Source: Geobacillus jurassicus NBRC 107829
GTDB taxonomy: Bacteria > Bacillota > Bacilli > Bacillales > Anoxybacillaceae
Assembly: GCF_001544315.1 (NCBI RefSeq)
Contig: NZ_BCQG01000004.1
Span: 1 to 64,000 of the forward strand
Direction: 5' to 3'
DNA: 64,000 nucleotides
The notes below the pieces were generated by a model that saw only the letters and a program-made list of their open reading frames with translations, was not told where the DNA came from and did no database searches. The translations under genes and the position numbers were made by a program. This document shows, in pieces, positions 16,792 to 26,343 of this stretch. Within the stretch, counting starts at the first letter, position 1. Each line of letters starts with the position of its first letter.

Positions 16792-16820
16792 TTGTTCATT
16801 TCAAAACGTATGTTCATAAT
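16792..16820 (+). promoter_or_regulatory. Possible SigA promoter
   Basis: TTGTTC (16792-16797), 17-base spacer, CATAAT (16815-16820), ahead of the small ORF at 16853. Confidence 0.35.
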
Positions 16821-16852
16821 GAAAATAAAGACTGTTGCGTGGAGGTTGTATC

Positions 16853-17095
16853 ATGTCTGGCAAAGAAAAGGTCGTTCATTTTAAATACTTGTTTCCCGAT
16901 GACTATAATCCTGTCTACGTCAATGGGGCGCACGGCGGAATTTCTCCGCAGGGGGAGATTGTTGTGAACTTTTATTTTGAACGCCGTCCTTTGCCTCCCG
17001 TGCAGGGAAGTCTTCATCTACTGGGATCGATGGGTATTTTTGTTTGCCGAAACCCCAAGCAGTCCGTGCCCGTTTCCCCGTTTCGAAGCCATTGA
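16853..17095 (+). CDS. Small hypothetical protein, probably 3'-truncated
   Basis: 80 residues from ATG 16853, 5 bases after a weak GTGGAGGTTG site. The first ~55 residues (KVVHFKYLFPDDYNPVYVNG, GGISPQGEIVVNFYFERRPLP) look like a conserved Bacillales hypothetical family; the last 25 (from PVQGSLH) look unrelated and end by chance. It is followed by a second orphan ORF in another frame. I see two gene pieces joined by a deletion, but an intact short gene is not excluded. Function unknown. Confidence 0.45.
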   Translation: MSGKEKVVHFKYLFPDDYNPVYVNGAHGGISPQGEIVVNFYFERRPLPPVQGSLHLLGSMGIFVCRNPKQSVPVSPFRSH

Positions 17096-17106
17096 TTCGG
17101 GGAACA

Positions 17107-17574
17107 GTGGGAGAGGAATATGTTCGGTTGTCTGACGTTGAGGAAACAACAACGCCGATGAAAACGGCGATATGGCGAAATGAGCATTCTTTTGGACGGG
17201 TGACGCCGTTTATTTATGACCAAGTGCGAAAGGCAGAAAACATAGCCAAACTGCAAGCCATCAGAGAACTGGGGAACGATTGGAATGGAAATGGAGCGGA
17301 TCCATTTTCCGATAAATTGATTGAGAAGGTCTTCAGTGTGATTCACACGGTCATTAAGCAGCCGAAGTTGTTCCCTACAGCGCGGGATAGCATTCAGCTT
17401 GAATTTGAAAAAGAAAATGGAGATTACTTGGAGCTTGAACTTTTTGAAAACAACATCAATATTTTTATTTCATATGCAGATGGGCGTGAAATGGAAACAT
17501 CGATCCCATACGATGTGCGGGAGATCAATCGAATCATTGTTGACTTTTATGAAACTGCTCTAAAAGGACGGTGA
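17107..17574 (+). CDS. Hypothetical protein, possibly 5'-truncated
   Basis: 155 residues from GTG 17107; the open frame reaches back to 17044 without a ribosome site, and ATG 17158 is another option. The body (LGNDWNGNGADPFSDKLIEK, PTARDSIQLEFEKENGDYLE) matches a recurring small cytosolic family of unknown function, which I recall next to homologues of the previous ORF. No transmembrane segment or catalytic motif visible. Confidence 0.45.
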   Translation: MGEEYVRLSDVEETTTPMKTAIWRNEHSFGRVTPFIYDQVRKAENIAKLQAIRELGNDWNGNGADPFSDKLIEKVFSVIHTVIKQPKLFPTARDSIQLEFEKENGDYLELELFENNINIFISYADGREMETSIPYDVREINRIIVDFYETALKGR

Positions 17575-17615
17575 AAAACGACTATGTTTGCCAAATCGAT
17601 GGAGTTCGTCGGGAA

Positions 17616-17698
17616 ATAAGAGCTGATTTTACAAGAGTTCTCAATTTGAGAAGAGCTGGTTTTGAACTGCTTTTTCTCATTAAATCACCGGCCTTCTA
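17616..17698 (-). repeat. Dispersed repeat, copy 2 (reverse)
   Basis: On the minus strand it begins TAGAAGGCCGGTGATTT and contains CTTCTCAAATTGAGAACTC then TTGTAAAATCAG, aligning block by block with the copies at 3614 and 60941. Confidence 0.4.
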
Positions 17699-17835
17699 AA
17701 TGCTCCACCCCCAACGTACTCATCTCCTTTGCTTTTCGCTGCCTTTCATTATACATCGAATTTCTCGGGAAGTTCACTTTTCTTTTTATCCATTGCATTT
17801 GTCTGCTTCGGCCTCTTCACACTTCCTGCATTTCA

Positions 17836-17843
17836 TCCGATAT
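17836..17843 (+). promoter_or_regulatory. SigD-type -10 box before flaG
   Basis: TCCGATAT followed by AAA. The expected -35 TAAA is replaced by TCAC at 17817-17820 (15-base spacer), so the promoter is likely weak. Confidence 0.6.
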
Positions 17844-17881
17844 AAACGGTAGAAAGCGTCTAAAACAAAGGAGCGGGTCGT

Positions 17882-18241
17882 ATGACGATTGAACGGGTGT
17901 CTTCTTCTTTCCTTTCATATGAACCGACGCGAACCGAGCAGGTGAATCCAAAAGCCGAACTCTCGGCGGCGCGGCCGCAGGAGGCAGAGGCGTCGTCTCC
18001 TCTTGAGAGGCTGCCATCGGAGGAAACGCTTGAGAAAGTGGTCAACGGTTTGAATGAGTTGGTGCAGCCAAGCCATACGTCGGTTCGGTTTGAGCTGCAT
18101 AAAGAGTTGAACGAGTATTACGTGCAAGTAATCGATGAAAAGACGCATGAGGTGATCCGCGAAATTCCGCCGAAAAAGCTGTTGGATATGTACGCGGCGA
18201 TGATGGAGTTTGTCGGGCTTTTAGTGGATAAAAAAATTTAA
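17882..18241 (+). CDS. flaG: FlaG family flagellar protein
   Basis: 119 residues. The C-terminal half (VRFELHKELNEYYVQVIDEKT, EVIREIPPKKLLDMYAAMMEF) is the FlaG domain; the N-terminal half is low complexity. FlaG affects filament length in some bacteria but its action is unclear. Ribosome site AAAGGAGCGGG before ATG. First gene of the flaG-fliD-fliS-fliT unit. Confidence 0.9.
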   Translation: MTIERVSSSFLSYEPTRTEQVNPKAELSAARPQEAEASSPLERLPSEETLEKVVNGLNELVQPSHTSVRFELHKELNEYYVQVIDEKTHEVIREIPPKKLLDMYAAMMEFVGLLVDKKI

Positions 18242-18256
18242 CGGTGGTGAGTCGAA

Positions 18257-19861
18257 ATGGCGAATACGTTGCGCATCAGCGGCCTCGCGAGCGGGATGGA
18301 CATTGACAAAATCGTGAGCGATTTGATGAAAGCGGAGCGGGCGCCGCTTGATAAGTTAAAGCAGAAAAAGCAGCTGCTCGAGTGGCAGCGTGATGATTAT
18401 CGGGAGATGAATAAGCTGCTCAGCGAGTTAGATACATCGATCTTTGATGGAATCTATCGGCAGGCGACGTTTACGAAGCAGACGGTTATCAGTTCGAATG
18501 AAGCGGCTGTTTCTGTTCGAAACATTAGCTCTACTTCCCAATTGACATCAACTATCAAAGTGACACAACTAGCAGAGAATGCTTATATGTATGGAGCGGT
18601 TGCCGTAGGCAATGCCAATTTCGATCCATCCCAAACGTTGCTCAGTCAAGATAGCAACATCACGAAAAATAACGGCTACACGTTGAGCAGCGGGACAAAG
18701 GAGATTCGGATTAAGGCGATTAAGAGCGATGGCACGATGCCGACAGAGTGGACAACGATTCAATTTGATCCGAGTGTTGATTCATTAAACTCGTTGATTA
18801 ATAAAATTAATAGCTCTCAGGCCGGGGTAGTGGCTTTTTACGATAGCCGAACGGGCAGAGTGTCATTGACGGCGAAAAATACAGGCGATGCGTCAGAAGG
18901 CGCTGAAATTGTAATTGATGATACCGCTGACAGGTTTTTGATTGACGTGTTAAAGCTACCTCAAGACAGTGATATTGCTGCTGCAACACCGGACCCGAGC
19001 GATAATACGATCATGTTGGGGAGAAAAGGAAAGAACGCTCAGTTTACAATTAACGGTTTACCAACGGAACGTCCAACGAATGTGTTTCAGATTAACGGGT
19101 ATGAGTACACATTAAAGCAAACAACAGCAAGCGAAGTAACCGTGACTGCCTCGACGGACGTTGATGCCATTTTCAATTCGATCAAGTCATTCGTCGACAA
19201 ATACAACGACACAATCGCCAAAATCAACGCCAAGCTGAAAGAAGAGCGCTATCGCGACTATCCGCCGCTTACGGACGAGCAAAAAGAGGCGATGACGGAA
19301 AAGCAAATCGAGCTGTGGGAAGAGAAGGCAAAAAGCGGCATGCTTCGCGGCGATTCGATTTTGTCCAGCGCCCTCAGCAAGATGCGCATGAACTTGTACA
19401 CAAAAGTCGAAGGGGCGAACATCCCGAGCGGATTTTCGCAGCTGGCGCAAATTGGGATTACGACATCGTCGAACTACCTCGACGGCGGGAAGCTGATCAT
19501 TGACGAGACGAAGCTGCGGGAGAAAATCAAGGAAAACCCCGATGCCGTGTATCAGCTGTTCAATCAAAACGGCGCGACGGATGCGGAAAAAGGCATCGCC
19601 CGCCGCCTGCGCGATACGATTAAGGAAACGATCGGGAAAATCGAACAAAAGGCGGGGAAGACGATTTGGACGAACCAGCAGTTTGCGATCGGGCGCGATT
19701 TAATTCAAATCAATGACCAAATTGACCGCTTCCAAGACCGCTTGAAACAAATTGAAGACCGCTACTACCGCCAATTCACAGCGATGGAAGAAGCGATCCA
19801 GCGCGCCAACCAGCAAAGCATGTACTTGATGAACGCCTTTGGCGGCGGCATGCAAGGATAA
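18257..19861 (+). CDS. fliD: FliD, flagellar filament cap
   Basis: 534 residues. N-terminal MANTLRISGLASGMDIDKIV and LMKAERAPLDKLKQKKQLLEWQRDDY are FliD hallmarks; C-terminal QFTAMEEAIQRANQQSMYLMN is the D0 helix. The middle (about residues 80-300) is more variable and less GC-rich. Exported to the filament tip, where it folds incoming flagellin and may bind surfaces. Confidence 0.95.
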   Translation: MANTLRISGLASGMDIDKIVSDLMKAERAPLDKLKQKKQLLEWQRDDYREMNKLLSELDTSIFDGIYRQATFTKQTVISSNEAAVSVRNISSTSQLTSTIKVTQLAENAYMYGAVAVGNANFDPSQTLLSQDSNITKNNGYTLSSGTKEIRIKAIKSDGTMPTEWTTIQFDPSVDSLNSLINKINSSQAGVVAFYDSRTGRVSLTAKNTGDASEGAEIVIDDTADRFLIDVLKLPQDSDIAAATPDPSDNTIMLGRKGKNAQFTINGLPTERPTNVFQINGYEYTLKQTTASEVTVTASTDVDAIFNSIKSFVDKYNDTIAKINAKLKEERYRDYPPLTDEQKEAMTEKQIELWEEKAKSGMLRGDSILSSALSKMRMNLYTKVEGANIPSGFSQLAQIGITTSSNYLDGGKLIIDETKLREKIKENPDAVYQLFNQNGATDAEKGIARRLRDTIKETIGKIEQKAGKTIWTNQQFAIGRDLIQINDQIDRFQDRLKQIEDRYYRQFTAMEEAIQRANQQSMYLMNAFGGGMQG

Positions 19862-20017
19862 CGATTGGCGGATGGGGACTGCAGGCGGCAATGGCGGTTG
19901 GCACTTGCTAATGAACGGGGGGATTAAGGGGTTTTGTATTGAAACTTTTGCCGAAACCGTCGTTTTTTCATCAGTCCTGTAAGGTGTCAAGCACTTGATG
20001 TGGAAAAGGAGTGACCG

Positions 20018-20422
20018 ATGATGGCAACGAACAATCCGTATCAACACTACCAAGCGAACGCCGTGCAGACGGCGTCGCCTGGAGAGTTGACGCTGATGCT
20101 CTATAACGGCTGCTTGAAGTTTATCAAACTTGCGCGCCAGGCGATCGAAAACGGTGACATTGCGGCACGCAATGAAAACTTGATTAAAGCGCAAAACATC
20201 ATTTTGGAACTGATGAAGACGTTGAAAATGGAGTATGATGTCGCCAAATCGATGATGACGATGTACGACTACATTTACCGCCGTCTCGTCGAGGCTAACG
20301 TGAAAAACGATGCGGCGATTTTGGACGAGGTCGAGGGGTATGTCGCCGAGTTTCGCGATACGTGGAAGCAAGTGATTCAGCTGAATCGGCAGCGGCAATA
20401 CGCGGGAGGCGGGAAAGTATAA
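20018..20422 (+). CDS. fliS: FliS, flagellin export chaperone
   Basis: 134 residues: NPYQHYQANAVQTASPGELTLMLYNGCLKFI is the classical FliS N-terminus, and YDYIYRRLVEANVKNDAAIL the middle signature. Binds the C-terminal helices of flagellin. Two tandem ATGs (20018, 20021) after AAAGGAGTG. Its stop overlaps the fliT start (TAATG). A second FliS-like gene lies at 6504. Confidence 0.95.
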   Translation: MMATNNPYQHYQANAVQTASPGELTLMLYNGCLKFIKLARQAIENGDIAARNENLIKAQNIILELMKTLKMEYDVAKSMMTMYDYIYRRLVEANVKNDAAILDEVEGYVAEFRDTWKQVIQLNRQRQYAGGGKV

Positions 20423-20775
20423 TGGGGGTTGTGCGCGACGTTTGGCTTGTCACGAAGCAGCTGCTTGAGGCGGTGATGGCGCCATGGCCCCCTGAGGAGC
20501 GCGAGGCGCGGATGGCAGTGGTCGATGAGCTGTTGAGGCGGCGTGAGGCGCTGCTTCCGAAGCTGCGGCCGCCATACAGCGAGGAAGAACAGGAGCTTGG
20601 CTGTGAGATCATCGTTTGGAATCAAGAGATTGAAGCACGGCTGCGGCGGGTGTGCGAAGAGATTCGCCGCGATTTGCGGATGGCGGGGGCGAAGCGGCAG
20701 GCGACCGTTTGCTACGCTCACCCGTACGAGCAGCCGCTTTCGTTCGATGGGATGTTTTACGACAAACGGAGATAG
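20422..20775 (+). CDS. fliT: FliT-like FliD chaperone
   Basis: 117 residues, helical and charged, position and size of FliT, the chaperone of FliD. The start is ATG 20422, overlapping the fliS stop, with GGGAGGCGGG upstream. Sequence conservation in this family is low, so the call rests largely on position directly after fliS. Confidence 0.75.
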   Translation: MGVVRDVWLVTKQLLEAVMAPWPPEEREARMAVVDELLRRREALLPKLRPPYSEEEQELGCEIIVWNQEIEARLRRVCEEIRRDLRMAGAKRQATVCYAHPYEQPLSFDGMFYDKRR

Positions 20776-20787
20776 GGTGGGGTGAGG

Positions 20788-21174
20788 ATGGCGGAATTGA
20801 CAAGCGCGGCGCTGGACATCATCCGCCAGTACGCATCGCTGCTTGAGACCGTTGAGGAAGGGCTCGATTACGTCACAGCGAGTTTTGCTGACCCGCAGCG
20901 GAGGCATGCGGATCGGTTGCTTGCGGATATTTTGCTGGCGCTTGGGAAAATCGGCGAGACGAACGTGTATTTAGAGCAGCTGTTCGCTGAGGAGAGCGAT
21001 TTCGTCCGCCAACTTGAACGGTTTGCCGATGTGCTCGACGCGGCCGAGGCGCTCGATGGGAAGTTCGCCGACGCGGCGGCGAAAGAGCAAATTGTACGGG
21101 GATGGCTGTCGCCGGCGTTTCAGGCGTGGAAAATAGCTGTGGAGGGCGGCTTGCGGCGGTATCTCGTGCAGTAG
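20788..21174 (+). CDS. Hypothetical protein at the end of the fliT unit
   Basis: 128 residues from ATG 20788 (GTG 20782 is an alternative), 13 bases after fliT. All-helical by appearance (DIIRQYASLLETVEEGLDYV, LADILLALGKIGETNVYLEQ), acidic, no cysteines. Cotranscribed with the flagellar chaperones and stopped by the same terminator, so it may be another chaperone-like protein. I do not recognise the family. Confidence 0.65.
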   Translation: MAELTSAALDIIRQYASLLETVEEGLDYVTASFADPQRRHADRLLADILLALGKIGETNVYLEQLFAEESDFVRQLERFADVLDAAEALDGKFADAAAKEQIVRGWLSPAFQAWKIAVEGGLRRYLVQ

Positions 21175-21198
21175 GCGCAACGGGGCGGCTGGAAAGCA

Positions 21199-21225
21199 AA
21201 AAGGACAGCGGCGCGCTGCCCTTTT
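21199..21225. terminator. Bidirectional terminator between fliT unit and HD-GYP gene
   Basis: Eleven-bp stem 21199-21209/21215-21225 with one mismatch, loop GGCGC; A-tract on one arm and T-tract on the other let it serve both convergent units. Confidence 0.75.
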
Positions 21226-21229
21226 CGCT

Positions 21230-22321
21230 TCAGACGGCTTTGACGATCGTGACGTTCATCTCTTTTCGCAAGTCGATCTCATACGGGCTTTTCAACTCTT
21301 CGCCCGCCGGATTTTTAATAATCCGAACGACGGGGCGGAGCGGGAAACCCGGGAACACTTGCGAGACGACGCCGATATGCCCGGTGTTGAGCAAGACGGT
21401 CGTGGCGACCGGATAGATGGCGATGTAGGAGAGAAACAGCTTGATCAGTTCATAGTCCAAAAGGCCGCCGGCGGCGGATAAGTATTCGGCCGCTTCGTGC
21501 GGCGAATATTGCTTTCGATGGTAGCGGGCCGATGTCAAGGCGTCAAAGACGTCGGCGATGGCGACGATGCGGGCGTATTCGTGAATCTCGTTTCCGGATA
21601 AGGCGCGCGGGTAGCCGCTGCCGTCGCAACGCTCGTGGTGCTGCAAGGCGCAATGGGCGGAAAAGAGCGAAATGTTGCGCTGGCGCCGAAGCAGCTCAAA
21701 GCCGAGATAGGTGTGGCGGTGGACGATTTCCTTTTCTTCTTCGGTCAGTTCCCCTTTTTTCCGCCAAAGGCCATCGGGCAGCTGGGTCATGCCGATGTCA
21801 AACAGAAGCGCCCCGACGCCGAGGTCAAGCAGCTGTTGGGGGCTGTACCCTTTGGCGATGCCGATGACGCCGGCGATGGTGGCGACGTTGACCGAATGAT
21901 GGAAAAAGTAGCCGTTTGAGATGACCAAATCCGACAAATTGATGAGCAAGTTCTCCTGCTTCAGCAAGTAATCCAAAATGTCTTTGAACACCTTCTCGTA
22001 CTCTTTTCCTAAATCGAGCGAGGAGGCGCGGCGGAGCAGCTTTTTTTGCTCGATCAAAGCGGTCATCGTCTCGTACACTTTCTTGACCGCCTGCTGGCGC
22101 ACGGTCGCGCTGATCAATGGCAGCGGACGGATGTCATATGTTTGCTTGTCGTCAATATAAATGTATTGAACCCCTTTTTGCGCTAAAGAACGGATGTAGC
22201 CGCTTGTCAGCCGCACGCCGCGCGACAAAAGCACGCTGCCGTTGGCGGCGAACAGATCAACGGCGAGCACATCGCCGCTTTTCGCATGGGAAATATGGAC
22301 CTTTCGCATTCGATGACACAC
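21230..22321 (-). CDS. HD-GYP domain protein with incomplete metal site
   Basis: 363 residues from GTG 22321 (ATG at 22309 is equally possible). The N-terminal ~90 residues resemble the DUF3391-like leader of such proteins; the HD-GYP domain follows with HH at 141-142, FDIG at 174-177, H201/H203 and HHERCDGSGYP at 228-238. HD-GYP proteins hydrolyse cyclic di-GMP. The canonical HD pair is F-D here (histidine replaced by phenylalanine at 174), so catalysis may be lost or altered and the protein may act as a sensor. Placed between flagellar genes and hpf, convergent with fliT. A TTGTGA-N18-TAAGAT promoter is visible upstream on the minus strand. Confidence 0.85.
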   Translation of the reverse strand: MCHRMRKVHISHAKSGDVLAVDLFAANGSVLLSRGVRLTSGYIRSLAQKGVQYIYIDDKQTYDIRPLPLISATVRQQAVKKVYETMTALIEQKKLLRRASSLDLGKEYEKVFKDILDYLLKQENLLINLSDLVISNGYFFHHSVNVATIAGVIGIAKGYSPQQLLDLGVGALLFDIGMTQLPDGLWRKKGELTEEEKEIVHRHTYLGFELLRRQRNISLFSAHCALQHHERCDGSGYPRALSGNEIHEYARIVAIADVFDALTSARYHRKQYSPHEAAEYLSAAGGLLDYELIKLFLSYIAIYPVATTVLLNTGHIGVVSQVFPGFPLRPVVRIIKNPAGEELKSPYEIDLRKEMNVTIVKAV

Positions 22322-22482
22322 TTCGTACTTTCCGCATCATAAGAGTAAACACCTATTCCTATCTTACCATATTTTTCTGTGTTTTCACAAAATCTTCGAA
22401 AATATTTTTGATTGAAGCCGTGGTTTGATGGGTAATAAAAAAGTGTAGGGATTTACAGTTTGAAGATAAGGAGTGGTCAGCG

Positions 22483-23028
22483 ATGATGTATCACATTCGC
22501 GGGGAAAACATCGAAGTAACTCCTGCGTTGCGCGAGTACGTGGAGAAAAAAATCGGCAAATTGGAGCGCTATTTCGACCGCACCGATGACGTGAATGTCC
22601 ATGTCAATTTAAAAGTCTACAACGATGGACAAGGGAAAATCGAGGTGACCATTCCGATGCCGCATCTGTTGTTGCGCGCCGAGGAGCGGCATGACGATAT
22701 GTATGCGGCGATCGATTTAGTGACGGATAAATTGGAGCGGCAAATCCGCAAACATAAAACGAAAGTCAATCGGAAGCTGCGCGATCGGGAGAAAGAGGCG
22801 AAGCTGGCTGCCCCTGTCCCGAGCGGCGCCGCGGCGGAGAATGAAGAGGAGTTTGAAATCGTGCGCACGAAGCACTTCAGCTTGAAGCCGATGGACAGCG
22901 AAGAAGCGATTTTGCAAATGAATTTGTTGGGGCACAACTTCTTCATTTTTACGAACGCCGAGACGAACCGGACGAACATCGTTTACCGCCGCAAAGACGG
23001 AAAGTACGGACTGATCGAGGCGAATTGA
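22483..23028 (+). CDS. hpf: Long ribosome hibernation promoting factor
   Basis: 181 residues. The N-terminal 1-100 is the S30Ae/YfiA domain (YHIRGENIEVTPALREYVEKK, LLLRAEERHDDMYAAIDLV) that occupies the tRNA sites of the 30S; after a linker the C-terminal 55 residues (IVRTKHFSLKPMDSEEAILQ, GHNFFIFTN) dimerise 70S ribosomes into 100S. This is YvyD of B. subtilis. Ribosome site ATAAGGAGTGG. In B. subtilis it is stress and stationary-phase induced; I could not identify a SigB promoter here. Confidence 0.96.
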   Translation: MMYHIRGENIEVTPALREYVEKKIGKLERYFDRTDDVNVHVNLKVYNDGQGKIEVTIPMPHLLLRAEERHDDMYAAIDLVTDKLERQIRKHKTKVNRKLRDREKEAKLAAPVPSGAAAENEEEFEIVRTKHFSLKPMDSEEAILQMNLLGHNFFIFTNAETNRTNIVYRRKDGKYGLIEAN

Positions 23029-23044
23029 ACAACCCTTCTATGCG

Positions 23045-23078
23045 CATCCCCTGCTTTTTTTGGCAGGGGATGTTATAA
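23045..23078 (+). terminator. Hairpin after hpf overlapping a -10 box
   Basis: Perfect 10-bp stem CATCCCCTGC/GCAGGGGATG (23045-23054/23063-23072) with a T-rich loop. It is followed directly by TTATAATATG, which could be the -10 of the next gene rather than a T-tract. Confidence 0.6.
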
Positions 23079-23110
23079 TATGTGTGAAAGAAGCAAAAAG
23101 GGGGAGAACG

Positions 23111-23626
23111 ATGGAGGAACTGCTGCGTCAAATATTGTCCAAGTTGGATAACATGGAAAAAGGATTTTTGGCTTTTCAAGAAGAAACTCGCCAACGTTTT
23201 GCGCAGATTGATGAACGGTTTGCCCAGATTGATAAGCGCTTTGCCCAGATTGACGAATGCTTTGCTCAAATGAATGAGCGTTTTGTGCAGATCGATGGCC
23301 GTTTAGCAGAAATGAGCGGGCAAATTGGTTCGCTGACGACTCACGTTGAAGCGCTTGAAGGCCGCGTCGATGAAATGAACGGGCGCATCAGCCGCCTTGA
23401 ACAAGAAATGGAAGAGGTGAAAGCACGGTTAGACCGTGTGGAGGTGGAATTGGGAGAAGTGAAAGAGACGCTTCATCGAGTCGAAACGCAGCTTGTGGAT
23501 GATGTGCAAATATTGCTTCGCAAAATTCATGAAAAAGTAGATGAGAAAAGTTTTGAAATTTATGCGCTTAACCGGCGTCTTCATCATGCGGAAGCGGCGA
23601 TTGAGCAGCTTCAGTCCAAGGCGTGA
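23111..23626 (+). CDS. Coiled-coil protein with FAQIDER heptad repeats
   Basis: 171 residues from ATG 23111 after AAAGGGGGAG. Residues ~32-70 contain near-perfect 7-residue repeats (RFAQIDE, RFAQIDK, RFAQIDE, CFAQMNE, RFVQIDG), encoded by a 21-base tandem repeat; the rest continues as heptads to the end. No signal peptide or membrane segment. Similar repeat proteins are frequent beside secA in Geobacillus, in my recollection, but the function is unknown; a structural or DNA/membrane-associated coiled coil is all that can be inferred. The repeat number is likely to vary between strains. Confidence 0.75.
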   Translation: MEELLRQILSKLDNMEKGFLAFQEETRQRFAQIDERFAQIDKRFAQIDECFAQMNERFVQIDGRLAEMSGQIGSLTTHVEALEGRVDEMNGRISRLEQEMEEVKARLDRVEVELGEVKETLHRVETQLVDDVQILLRKIHEKVDEKSFEIYALNRRLHHAEAAIEQLQSKA

Positions 23627-23735
23627 TCCCCTCTCTTGGACATGCCCCTCTCTAAGCCTGTGCAATAGTTGTCACCTCCCACTGCAAATGATATGATTAA
23701 TAAGTGAGTCCATTGAAAAATAAGGAGCGTTTCCT

Positions 23736-26249
23736 ATGCTTGGAGTCTTAAAAAAAGTATTTGACCCGAACAAGCGTCAGTTGGCAAGATTGGAGAAAAT
23801 TGCGGATCAAGTCGATGCGCTCGGTCCGGAGATGGCAAGACTGACGGATGACCAGTTGCGGCAAAAAACCGAGGAATTCAAAGCCCGCTACCAACAAGGC
23901 GAATCGCTCGACGACCTGCTCGTTGAGGCGTTTGCCGTGGTGCGCGAAGGGGCGAAGCGCGTCCTCGGTTTGTACCCATATAAAGTGCAAATTATGGGCG
24001 GCGTCGTGTTGCATGAAGGCGACATCGCCGAGATGAAAACCGGGGAAGGGAAAACGTTGACGGCGACGATGCCCGTCTATTTGAACGCCTTGACGGGGCG
24101 CGGGGTGCATGTTGTGACGGTCAACGAATACTTAGCGACGCGCGACGCGACGGAGATGGGCAAGCTGTACGAGTTTTTGGGCATGACCGTCGGCTTGAAC
24201 TTAAGCGGCATGTCGCGCGAAGAGAAGCAGGCGGCGTACAACGCCGACATTACGTACGGAACGAACAACGAGTTCGGCTTTGACTATTTGCGCGACAACA
24301 TGGTGCTGTACAAAGAACATATTGTGCAGCGTCCGCTCTATTATGCGATCATCGACGAGGTCGACTCGATTTTGATCGATGAAGCGCGGACACCGCTCAT
24401 CATTTCAGGGACGGCGCAGAAGTCGACCAAGCTGTATGTGCAGGCGAATGCGTTTGTCCGCACGTTGCGCAAAGATGTCGATTACACATACGATGAAAAG
24501 ACGAAAAGCGTCCAGCTGACGGAAGAAGGAATAAACAAAGCCGAGCGGGCGTTTGGCATCGACAACTTGTTCGATTTGAAACACGTCACGCTCAACCACC
24601 ACATTCAGCTGGCGCTGCGGGCGCACGTGACGATGCAGCGCGATGTCGACTACGTCGTGCAAGACGGAAAAGTGATCATCGTCGACCCGTTCACCGGGCG
24701 CTTGATGCACGGCCGCCGCTACAGCGATGGGCTTCATCAAGCCATTGAGGCGAAGGAAGGGCTCGAGATTCAAAACGAGTCGATGACCTTAGCCACGATT
24801 ACGTTCCAAAACTATTTCCGCATGTACGAAAAGTTGGCGGGGATGACCGGAACGGCGAAGACGGAAGAGGAAGAGTTCCGCAACATTTACAACATGCGCG
24901 TCGTCGTCATTCCGACAAACCGCCCGGTCATCCGCGAAGACCGTCCGGATTTGATCTACCGGACGATGGAAGGGAAGTTCCGCGCCGTGGTCGAGGATAT
25001 CGCCGCCCGCCATGCGAAAGGGCAGCCGGTGTTGGTCGGCACGGTGGCGATCGAGACGTCCGAGATGTTGTCAGAGATGCTCAAAAAGCGCGGCATCCCG
25101 CACAATGTCTTAAACGCGAAAAACCATGCGAAAGAGGCGGAGATCATCGCCCAAGCGGGGCAAAAAGGCGCGGTGACGATTGCGACGAACATGGCCGGGC
25201 GCGGGACGGATATTAAGCTCGGCGAAGGGGTCAAGGAGCTTGGCGGGCTTGCGGTCATCGGCACGGAGCGGCATGAGAGCCGGCGCATTGACAACCAGCT
25301 GCGCGGCCGCTCGGGGCGTCAAGGCGACCCTGGAGTGTCGCAGTTTTACTTGTCGCTTGAAGATGAGCTGATGCGCCGCTTTGGCTCCGAGAGCCTCATG
25401 GCGATGATGGACCGCCTGGGGATGGACGACTCGCAGCCGATTCAAAGCAAAATGGTGACGAAAGCGGTCGAGTCGGCGCAAAAGCGGGTCGAAGGCAACA
25501 ACTTCGACGCCCGCAAACAGCTGCTTCAGTATGACGACGTCCTGCGCGAGCAGCGGGAAATCATTTACCGCCAGCGCTATGAAGTGCTTGATTCCGACAA
25601 TTTGCGCGGCATCATCGAAAAGATGATTCAATCGGTGATCGAGCGCGTCGTCAACGCCCATACGCCGAAGGAAGAGGTTCCGGAAGAATGGAATTTGAAA
25701 GGACTCGTTGAGTATCTCAACGCTCATCTGCTTCCAGAAGGGGATGTGACGGAAGCCGACTTGCGCGGCAAAGAGCCGGAAGAGATGATCGAGCTCATTT
25801 GGGAGAAAGTAAAGGCGCGCTATGATGAGAAAGAAGCGCAAATCCCGCCGGAACAAATGCGCGAATTTGAACGCGTCGTCGTTTTGCGGGCCGTTGATAT
25901 GAAATGGATGAACCATATCGACGCGATGGAGCAGCTCCGCCAAGGCATCCATTTGCGCGCCTACGGGCAAGTCGACCCGCTGCGCGAATACCAAATGGAA
26001 GGGTATGCGATGTTTGAAAACATGATCGCTTCGATTGAAGAGGAAGTCGCCACCTATATTATGAAGGCGGAAATCCATCACAATCTCGAGCGTCAGGAAG
26101 TGGCAAAAGGCGAAGCGGTCCACCCGAAAGAAGACGGCGAAGAGCCGAAGAGAAAACCGGTCCGCAAGGCGGTGCGCGTCGGCCGCAACGACCCGTGCCC
26201 GTGCGGCAGCGGGAAAAAATATAAACATTGTTGCGGAAGAGCGGTGTAA
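23736..26249 (+). CDS. secA: SecA, preprotein translocase ATPase
   Basis: 837 residues. Walker [14 protein letters not shown] near 100, DEAD-like [21 protein letters not shown], the second nucleotide fold [17 protein letters not shown] and [11 protein letters not shown]. The C-terminus ends in the zinc motif [17 protein letters not shown], which contacts ribosomes and SecB-like partners. Motor of the Sec export channel. Ribosome site AAGGAGCG. Stands before prfB as in B. subtilis. Confidence 0.98.
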   Translation: MLGVLKKVFDPNKRQLARLEKIADQVDALGPEMARLTDDQLRQKTEEFKARYQQGESLDDLLVEAFAVVREGAKRVLGLYPYKVQIMGGVVLHEGDIAEMKTGEGKTLTATMPVYLNALTGRGVHVVTVNEYLATRDATEMGKLYEFLGMTVGLNLSGMSREEKQAAYNADITYGTNNEFGFDYLRDNMVLYKEHIVQRPLYYAIIDEVDSILIDEARTPLIISGTAQKSTKLYVQANAFVRTLRKDVDYTYDEKTKSVQLTEEGINKAERAFGIDNLFDLKHVTLNHHIQLALRAHVTMQRDVDYVVQDGKVIIVDPFTGRLMHGRRYSDGLHQAIEAKEGLEIQNESMTLATITFQNYFRMYEKLAGMTGTAKTEEEEFRNIYNMRVVVIPTNRPVIREDRPDLIYRTMEGKFRAVVEDIAARHAKGQPVLVGTVAIETSEMLSEMLKKRGIPHNVLNAKNHAKEAEIIAQAGQKGAVTIATNMAGRGTDIKLGEGVKELGGLAVIGTERHESRRIDNQLRGRSGRQGDPGVSQFYLSLEDELMRRFGSESLMAMMDRLGMDDSQPIQSKMVTKAVESAQKRVEGNNFDARKQLLQYDDVLREQREIIYRQRYEVLDSDNLRGIIEKMIQSVIERVVNAHTPKEEVPEEWNLKGLVEYLNAHLLPEGDVTEADLRGKEPEEMIELIWEKVKARYDEKEAQIPPEQMREFERVVVLRAVDMKWMNHIDAMEQLRQGIHLRAYGQVDPLREYQMEGYAMFENMIASIEEEVATYIMKAEIHHNLERQEVAKGEAVHPKEDGEEPKRKPVRKAVRVGRNDPCPCGSGKKYKHCCGRAV

Positions 26250-26343
26250 CCGTTTATAAATATAAAAGGGGAGGCTTAGCCTCCCTTTTGAATGGCAGAC
26301 ATTCATCGTTGGCATACTATATTCATGATGAGGTGAGGACAAC

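Noticed and set aside
16689-16967. Plus-strand ORF upstream of the 16853 gene
   Set aside because: It overlaps the better supported ORF at 16853 and ends in a different frame without conserved features.
23195-23310. Tandem 21-base repeats as a possible CRISPR array
   Set aside because: The units are contiguous, lack spacers and stay in frame as coiled-coil heptads.
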